Shown: one piece after another, positions 58,861-64,000 of the stretch
Layout: each line of letters starts with the position of its first letter
Position numbering within the stretch: the first letter of the stretch is position 1
Source: Gemmatimonadaceae bacterium
Lineage (GTDB): Bacteria; Gemmatimonadota; Gemmatimonadetes; Gemmatimonadales; Gemmatimonadaceae
DNA length: 64,000 nucleotides
Assembly (NCBI GenBank): GCA_040882285.1
Contig: JBBEBQ010000007.1
Location: 86,533 to 150,532 of the forward strand
Reading direction: 5' to 3'
The notes under the pieces: model-generated
Database searches by the model: none
What the model was told of the DNA's origin: nothing
What the model saw: only the letters and a program-made list of their open reading frames with translations
Position numbers and translations under genes: made by a program

Positions 58861-61800
58861 TCATGGGACGATCCGGAGGTTGAAGCCGATGCTGCGCGGA
58901 TTCGGCGACATGTTGACTTCGATACCCTGATCGTTCCGGCTGCTGTAAGCGAACTCCGGGTCGATGTTCGGAACATTCGTCCACATCTTGAGATTCCGTC
59001 CGGTCAACGCGATGCTCGCTTCCCGCGCACTGAGGAACCTGCTCGCCCAGCTGGCCGGCAGGTTGTACGACAACCGCAGCTCGCGAAGCTTCACGTAGCT
59101 CGCGTCGTACACGTACCGCTCGGTGTACGCGAAGAGGCCGTGGAAATACTCCTCGGCGCTGATCAGCTGCGTGTTTGGCAGCCCGGTCGCTACGTCTATC
59201 CCCTCGACGAGAACGCCCGGCGAGTCCCAATCGTCTTCCCGCCCGAGCAGGCTGCTCTCGAGCACGCCGGCATACTCGCCGAACATGTTGGTGACGCTGT
59301 ACAGCTTGCCACCGCGCTTGATGTCGAGCAGCGAGTTCAACGAGAACCTGCCGAAGGTGAACTGGTTGGCCCATCCGCCCGTCCAGTTCGGCTGGATGTT
59401 GCCCAGCACCGACAGAGTGTTCTCTCTGACGGGATATCCGTCTTCGACGAGAATGTTGCCGTCGTCGTCCCGCGCATACGCATAACCCCGGATGGCGCCG
59501 TACGGCTCGCCTTTCCGGGCCTCGACGATGACGTCGCCGAAGCCGCCGCGCCCGAGCACGATCGTCTCGACGTCGGGCGCGAGATCGACTACCTGGCTGC
59601 GATTCCGCGCGTAATTGAACGTGGAAGTCCAGCCGAATCTCGGCGTCTGCATGATGTCGAGCGACACCAGCGCCTCGAGTCCCTTGTTGCTGATCTCGCC
59701 GGCATTGACCCACTTCCTGTCGAAGCCGCTGGCCCCCGAGATCTCCACGTCGAAGATCTGGTTCGTCGTCGACTTGCTGTATGCGCTGGCGTCCAAAGTC
59801 AACCTGTTGCCGAACATCGACAGCTCGGCGCCGACCTCGTCGGAGCGCGTTATCTCCGGTTTCAGGCCGGCATTAGCCAGGCGCGTGTCCAGTCTGTACT
59901 GCGGCTGCGTACCGAACCTCTGTGCTTCGCCGAGGAACACCGGCACGAGCGAATACACCGGAGCGTCGCTGCCGACCCGGGCGACCGCGCCGCGGAGCTT
60001 GAGCGAGTTCAGCACCGAGTTCTGCATGGCCGGGAAAGCGTCCGTCACCACGAAGGAAGTGTTCAGCGACGGATAGAAGTAGGAGTTGGCGCCGACCGGA
60101 AGCGTCGACGACCAGTCGTTGCGCGCCGTGCCCTCGATGGTCCAAAAATCCCTGATCGTGAAGGCGGCCGATCCATAGATGCCCCGCACGTGCCGCCGGA
60201 CGATCTGCTGGTCGATAGCGGGCGCGATCGCCGCGTTGGACGGGTTGTAAACCCGCGGCACGACGAGCCCCGTCGTCTGCTGGCTGTTGCCGTTGAAGTA
60301 CTCGCGCCGGAGGCTGCCACCGGCGACGCCACTGAAGTCCAGCCAGCTGGAGAGCCGACGGTTTCCCGTGAAGTTCAGAGCCGTGCTGTTGTCGTTTCTG
60401 TAGTCGTTGGCGAAACGGAACCCGCCGTTGTACGCCAGGTTGATGAACTGCTCGGCACCGGGCGCGTACAGCTGCTGGATCCCGAGCCGGTAGATGTCCG
60501 AGCCCGTCCGCAGCGTGGCATTCAGGCCTTCCGCGAATTGGTACTTCACCGCGACCGATCCGATCACCCGATCGCGATCGTCGAGCTGCGGGTTCTCCTG
60601 CATCACCCAGAACGGATTGTTGTGGTAGCTGTAATTCCAGTTGAACTCACGCGTATCGGGCCCGCCGTTGGTGGCGCCGCCCCTGCCGTACTGTCTGAGC
60701 GACTCCGTGTTGACCTGCCGGCCGTACCAGTTGAACATCGACTGGAGCGGATTGCGCCCCGAGTAGCCGACGCCGGGACGGTTGCGTCCGGCGTTGTGGA
60801 TGTACTGCACCGAGCCGTCCGCCGTCAGCCGGCTGCTCGCGCGGAAGCTGCCCGTGAGCGAAGCCGTCCGCCGCTGGAACATGTTGTTCGGGAAGATTCC
60901 GTTGACGTTGTCCGCGCCCATCGACAGCCGCCCGGACGCGCGGTCCGTGCCTCCGCTGACCGCGACCGTCGTGGACATCGTAGTGCCGGTCCGGAAGAAA
61001 TCCTTGACGTTGTCGGGATGCGCGATCCATGGCGTCGGCTGGCAGTTCGCGGTCCCGGCGCCCGGGCTGTCGAACTGGCAAATCAATCTGCCGTCGAGCT
61101 TCGGCCCCCAGCTCTCGTCCACTCCGTCGTTGATCCCGCCGTAGTTCCCGTCCGCCCACTCGAACTCACCTTCCAATCCCTGACCATACAGATTCTGGAA
61201 GGAGGGGAGGATAGCGGGCCTCTCGAACGTGAGATTGGTGTTGATCTCGGTGCGCATCCGCCCGCCGGTGTCGCCGCCTTTGCGGGTCGTGATGATAATG
61301 ACCCCGTTAGCCGCGCGCGATCCGTAAATCGCCGCCGCGTTCGGGCCCTTCAGCACGCTCAGCGACGCGATGTCGTCCGGATTGAGGTCGTTCAGCGCGT
61401 TGCCGTAGTCGAACATGGTATTCGAGCCGACGAAGGGCGCGCCCCCGAGGTTGGCGTTCGACACCGCCACGCCGTCGACGATGAACAACGGCTGGTTGTT
61501 CCCCGTGATCGAGTTCTGACCGCGGATGATCACGTTCGTCGAGCCGCCCTGCGTTCCGGGCGAAGTGATCTGGATGCCGGAGACCTTTCCCTGAATCTGC
61601 TGCATCACGTTCTGTGCGCGGGTCTCGTTCAGCTGAGTCGCGGTGACCTGCTGTTGCGCGGTGCCGAGAACGCTTCGCGTCCGCTGCTCTCCCAGCGCCG
61701 TGACGACCACCTCCGACAGCACGGCCGCGGTCGACGCGAGCGTGAAGTCCTGTTGGATCGTGCCGCTGGTGAGGGTTATCGTCGCAGTGGCCTGGCGATA

Positions 61801-62052
61801 CCCGATTCGTCGGGCGATCAGCCGGGCCGCCTGGCCATTTACCGAGGCCGCCGGCACGCTGATGGTATACGCGCCGTCGTCCCGCGTCTGCGCCCCGATG
61901 TTGGTCCCTTCCAGCACGACCGACACGCTGGGAAGGGGTGCGCCGGCTTCGCTGCGAACGACTCCGGTGATGGTGGCTCCCTGCTGCGCGGCCGCCAGGC
62001 CGGGCAAGACAAGGAAGACCGCTAGTACAAAATACGAGCGTATGCCTTTCAT
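58861..62052 (-). CDS. SusC/RagA-family TonB-dependent transporter (second pair)
   Basis: 1063 codons from ATG at 62050-62052, with AAGGAGGGCGGT before it. Signal peptide MKGIRSYFVLAVFLVLPGLA, carboxypeptidase-regulatory-like domain (ITGVVRSEAGAPLPSVSVVL), plug with NVMQQIQGKVSGIQITSPGT, VIIRGQNSITGNNQPLFIVD and SVLKGPNAAAIYGSRAANGV, then the barrel ending RSIGFNLRIVP. Stop overlaps a possible SusD start. A different lineage from the 40156 transporter, so the two pairs probably take different substrates. Confidence 0.94.
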   Translation of the reverse strand: MKGIRSYFVLAVFLVLPGLAAAQQGATITGVVRSEAGAPLPSVSVVLEGTNIGAQTRDDGAYTISVPAASVNGQAARLIARRIGYRQATATITLTSGTIQQDFTLASTAAVLSEVVVTALGEQRTRSVLGTAQQQVTATQLNETRAQNVMQQIQGKVSGIQITSPGTQGGSTNVIIRGQNSITGNNQPLFIVDGVAVSNANLGGAPFVGSNTMFDYGNALNDLNPDDIASLSVLKGPNAAAIYGSRAANGVIIITTRKGGDTGGRMRTEINTNLTFERPAILPSFQNLYGQGLEGEFEWADGNYGGINDGVDESWGPKLDGRLICQFDSPGAGTANCQPTPWIAHPDNVKDFFRTGTTMSTTVAVSGGTDRASGRLSMGADNVNGIFPNNMFQRRTASLTGSFRASSRLTADGSVQYIHNAGRNRPGVGYSGRNPLQSMFNWYGRQVNTESLRQYGRGGATNGGPDTREFNWNYSYHNNPFWVMQENPQLDDRDRVIGSVAVKYQFAEGLNATLRTGSDIYRLGIQQLYAPGAEQFINLAYNGGFRFANDYRNDNSTALNFTGNRRLSSWLDFSGVAGGSLRREYFNGNSQQTTGLVVPRVYNPSNAAIAPAIDQQIVRRHVRGIYGSAAFTIRDFWTIEGTARNDWSSTLPVGANSYFYPSLNTSFVVTDAFPAMQNSVLNSLKLRGAVARVGSDAPVYSLVPVFLGEAQRFGTQPQYRLDTRLANAGLKPEITRSDEVGAELSMFGNRLTLDASAYSKSTTNQIFDVEISGASGFDRKWVNAGEISNKGLEALVSLDIMQTPRFGWTSTFNYARNRSQVVDLAPDVETIVLGRGGFGDVIVEARKGEPYGAIRGYAYARDDDGNILVEDGYPVRENTLSVLGNIQPNWTGGWANQFTFGRFSLNSLLDIKRGGKLYSVTNMFGEYAGVLESSLLGREDDWDSPGVLVEGIDVATGLPNTQLISAEEYFHGLFAYTERYVYDASYVKLRELRLSYNLPASWASRFLSAREASIALTGRNLKMWTNVPNIDPEFAYSSRNDQGIEVNMSPNPRSIGFNLRIVP

Positions 62053-62210
62053 ACCGCCCTCCTTTGCCGCCACCGATTCCTCGGGACGGCGAACGTTGTT
62101 ATTCCGGGAAGGTCCCCGGAAAAGTGGATGCTACGGGCGGCCGCAAAGTCCCGGCAAACGAGCAAGGGCTCCGTCATTCCGCTACTACGCCCGTCATCCG
62201 CTTCCCACTC

Positions 62211-62239
62211 TATATCGTGCTGGACAGCGGTTTCCACAA
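62211..62239 (-). promoter_or_regulatory. Candidate promoter for the second SusC/SusD operon
   Basis: Minus strand TTGTGG (62234-62239), 17-bp spacer, GATATA (62211-62216), ~160 bp before the SusC start. A weak sigma-70-like match in an otherwise featureless ~350 bp gap (62053-62400), where I see no other gene or repeat. Confidence 0.3.
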
Positions 62240-62400
62240 GGGGGAATCCCTGCAGGGCGGCGAAGAGCCCGCACCCGCCGCGGCACGAGGCCGGTCGGGT
62301 TCGGGCAGTGACGCGTGTTTCCGGCAACTTGCGCGGCAGTCCCGGCCCGGTACGGCGCCGGTTTGGGGGCGGTGCCGCTGATCCGGGCCGGGCAACCGCC

Positions 62401-62967
62401 TCAGGGTCGCGAGAAATCCACCTGGGGAGGGGTCGCGACGTCCCCCGGCGCATTGAAGTACTCCCGCGGCTTGGCCCCGGTCACCATCGCCGTGAGCTTC
62501 TGCGGCAGCGTCCGGATGTACGCGTTGTACTGGTTCACTGCGGCGTTGTAATCCGTCCGCGCGACGGCGATCCGGTTCTCCGTGCCGGCCAGCTCGTCCT
62601 GCAGCCGGAGGAAGTTCTGGTCCGACTTGAGCTGCGGGTAATTCTCTACCGTTACGAGCAGACGGCCGAGCGCGCCGGTGAGCTGCGCGTTCGCTGCCGC
62701 TGCCTCCGCCGCGCCACCCGACTGGATCGCGTTCAGCAGCCCCGAGCGGGCGCGGGCGACTTCGATGAAGATGGTCTGCTCCTGTTGCGCGTAGCCCCTC
62801 ACGGTCGCCACGAGGTTCGGAACGAGATCGGCCCGGCGCTGCAGCTGGACGTCAATCTGCTGCTTGGCCTGGGCGGCCTGCTCGTCGTAGCGCTGGATGG
62901 TGTTGTAACCGCACCCGGTGAGAATCAGCGGGATCACTACCGCCAGGTACAGTTTCGAGGTGTTCAT
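62401..62967 (-). CDS. LemA family protein
   Basis: 188 codons from the second Met (62965-62967); an adjacent upstream Met is possible. N-terminal lipoprotein-like segment (LYLAVVIPLILTGCGYNTIQ) then helical LemA features: QIDVQLQRRADLVPNLVATV, YPQLKSDQNFLRLQDELAGT ENRIAVAR and YNAYIRTLPQKLTAMV with F-N-A-P at the end. LemA proteins are inner-membrane-associated helical proteins of unclear function, often next to TPM/Htp genes; those are absent here. Confidence 0.9.
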   Translation of the reverse strand: MNTSKLYLAVVIPLILTGCGYNTIQRYDEQAAQAKQQIDVQLQRRADLVPNLVATVRGYAQQEQTIFIEVARARSGLLNAIQSGGAAEAAAANAQLTGALGRLLVTVENYPQLKSDQNFLRLQDELAGTENRIAVARTDYNAAVNQYNAYIRTLPQKLTAMVTGAKPREYFNAPGDVATPPQVDFSRP

Positions 62968-63001
62968 CACAGGTTCCGGTTATGAGTTGTGAGTAGAACT
63001 A

Positions 63002-63184
63002 CGCTGCGTGCTGCGTGCTGCGTGCTGCGTCCTAGAGAGTACGTGCCGCATTCACGGTTTGTGCCGTACCACTGACAACTGATAACTGCTTTTCCCCGCG
63101 CGGAACACCCGTGGCATTCTCTCGCTCAAATCCCTGCGAGCACGCAGCACGCAGCGTTTTTCAGCAGCACGCAGCACGCAGCGC
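63002..63184. repeat. Heptamer element, family 3 (GCTGCGT), inverted arms
   Basis: Left arm 63002-63030 is four GCTGCGT units; right side has two inverse blocks, 63138-63156 and 63163-63184 (CACGCAGCACGCAGCG). The ~107 bp centre includes ACTGACAACTGATAACTGC at 63070-63088, which looks like a trace of yet another heptamer (AACTGAT). Sits between lemA and the nucleotidyltransferase-fold gene, touching the latter's stop. Confidence 0.85.
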
Positions 63185-63190
63185 TTTTCA

Positions 63191-63898
63191 TCATCCCCTC
63201 GCAAACCTGTCCAGATGATGCGCCAAATGCTCGACCGCGAGCAGGTAGTCCCCCAGCGCCTTCGCCGCTTCGCCCGCGCGAATCCTGGTTTGTCCCCGAA
63301 CGTGGCGCACGACCCGGACCAGGGACTCGGCATCGAACCCCGACCGGTCGGCGACCATCCGGCTCAACGCCTCGTAATCGGTCGGTGGTGTATCGCCGTG
63401 CAGCCGGACCACGGCCCGCAACAGGATCATGAGCTTGCTCAAGCTCCGCTCGAGTATCTCCAGCTGCGCGCGGGTATCCGCGCTCGCGCCGAAGACCGAC
63501 TGCCGGAGGTGCAGCAGCTTGCCCATCGCCTCCTGCTCGACCTGCAGCCGCAGATGCTCCGGCGACACGCTGATCCCCGCGAACACGTCGTCGCCGAACA
63601 GCACGCGGTTGCGCTCGAGAATGTCCGAGTACTCCATCGGGAACACGTCGGCGGAAGAGCGCCACTCGCGCTCGGTGAAGATCATCGGAGGCGGATTCCC
63701 CTCCGCCACCCACGCCTTGGTGACGGCCGCCGCCGCGCGCAGCGTCTCCAGCGGCAGCTCGCTCACCACCACCAGCACGTTGGAATCCGAGCGTCGCGGG
63801 ATACGCTCTCCCGCCACGGTAGAGCCGTAAAGAACGATCGCGCGGAGTGCGGGGCCATATGCGGCGCGCAATTGAGAGACTAGTTCGTCCAGAGACAT
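63191..63898 (-). CDS. Nucleotidyltransferase-fold protein (MNT-like N-terminus with HEPN-like helical tail)
   Basis: 235 codons, ATG. Residues 1-50: SLDELVSQLRAAYGPALRAI, VLYGSTVAGERIPRRSDSNV then LVVV, the Pol-beta-type GS-x-A-x-G-x-x-x-x-SD-x-D-LLV motif. The second aspartate of the D-x-D pair appears as Asn (SDSN), which may abolish metal catalysis. Residues ~115-235 are helical (EQEAMGKLLHLRQSVFGAS, ESLVRVVRHVRGQTRI), resembling a fused helical domain. Could be an inactive or regulatory nucleotidyltransferase. A heptamer array lies just upstream of its start. Confidence 0.75.
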   Translation of the reverse strand: MSLDELVSQLRAAYGPALRAIVLYGSTVAGERIPRRSDSNVLVVVSELPLETLRAAAAVTKAWVAEGNPPPMIFTEREWRSSADVFPMEYSDILERNRVLFGDDVFAGISVSPEHLRLQVEQEAMGKLLHLRQSVFGASADTRAQLEILERSLSKLMILLRAVVRLHGDTPPTDYEALSRMVADRSGFDAESLVRVVRHVRGQTRIRAGEAAKALGDYLLAVEHLAHHLDRFARG

Positions 63899-63902
63899 GA
63901 AA

Positions 63903-63954
63903 GGTGACTAGTGACTAGTGACTGGTGACTGGTGACTGGTGACTGGTGACTAGT
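63903..63954. repeat. Heptamer element, family 2, extended single arm
   Basis: Seven tandem units (GTGACTA, GTGACTG variants) beginning 5 bp upstream of the minus-strand ATG at 63898. A partner arm, if any, is beyond the window edge; the last 46 bp show nothing else. Confidence 0.9.
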
Positions 63955-64000
63955 GGGCTGTAACTGAAATAACAGGAGCATTGATCTTGCAGTACTGGGC

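Noticed and set aside
62053..62400. Possible small RNA or gene between lemA and the second SusC
   Set aside because: No long inverted repeat, no coding frame with a start site; only a weak promoter-like pair was found.
16247..63954. Heptamer arrays considered as CRISPR
   Set aside because: Repeats are 7 bp and contiguous, without 25-40 bp repeats alternating with unique spacers, and no cas gene is present.

Overview
The window reads as a chromosomal segment of a high-GC, Gram-negative, outer-membrane bacterium, most probably Gemmatimonadota. This is inferred from protein style: SusC/RagA-SusD/RagB pairs, many small carboxypeptidase-regulatory/TonB-plug proteins, Ig-like lipoproteins, an Omp85 protein and frequent GTG/TTG starts in very GC-rich DNA. 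No 16S rRNA gene is present, so the assignment is not proven. I found no tRNA, rRNA, CRISPR array or transposase gene.

Layout. (1) 1-6.2 kb: an integron-like gene-cassette array without an integrase gene. Uncharacterised minus-strand genes of lower GC are separated by attC-like hairpins sharing apical sequence, and the array abuts the 3' end of gcvP. The last ~510 bp of gcvP, its ~250 bp downstream flank and the recombination core are present twice (2872-3646 and 6217-6985), each copy opening a different run of cassettes. (2) 6.4-9.4 kb: gcvP. (3) 9.5-18 kb: an orphan HicB-like gene, a lipoate ligase-family gene, a complete Opp/Dpp-type peptide ABC transporter (binding protein, two permeases, two ATPases) and a POT peptide symporter. 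A facing pair of long hairpins follows. (4) 18.2-23.7 kb: Omp85 protein, C26 glutamine-hydrolase-type peptidase, two glycosyltransferases, a DUF3108 protein and a small membrane protein. (5) 23.9-31.9 kb: thiO, lipA, pdhA, pdhB, pdhC, lpd, lipB, a cluster that makes lipoate and the lipoate-dependent pyruvate dehydrogenase complex; gcvP also belongs to lipoate-dependent metabolism. (6) 32-38.5 kb: UvrD-like helicase, two paralogous Ig-like lipoproteins around a HExxH aminopeptidase-family gene, and a carbamoyltransferase-SxtJ-SxtK-like trio. (7) 38.6-47.3 kb: SusD/SusC pair, a plug/TonB-C chimera, an SGNH hydrolase with TPR-like tail and a lipoprotein. (8) 47.3-55.9 kb: dnaE interrupted by a full-size endonuclease-bearing intein, accA, ricT, metG. 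(9) 55.8-64 kb: lipoprotein, plug-domain protein, second SusD/SusC pair, lemA, and a nucleotidyltransferase-fold protein.

The most unusual signal is in the spacers. At least ten intergenic sites carry elements built from 7-bp tandem repeats of three families (TTGGCTA/G, TGACTAG, GCTGCGT), usually as two inverted arms around a 35-110 bp unrelated centre. Several sit inside the lipA-pdh-lpd-lipB cluster with the right arm almost touching the next start codon, leaving no obvious Shine-Dalgarno sequence. With the integrase-less duplicated attachment region and the two hairpins at 17.9-18.2 kb, these are the best candidates for undescribed biology here.
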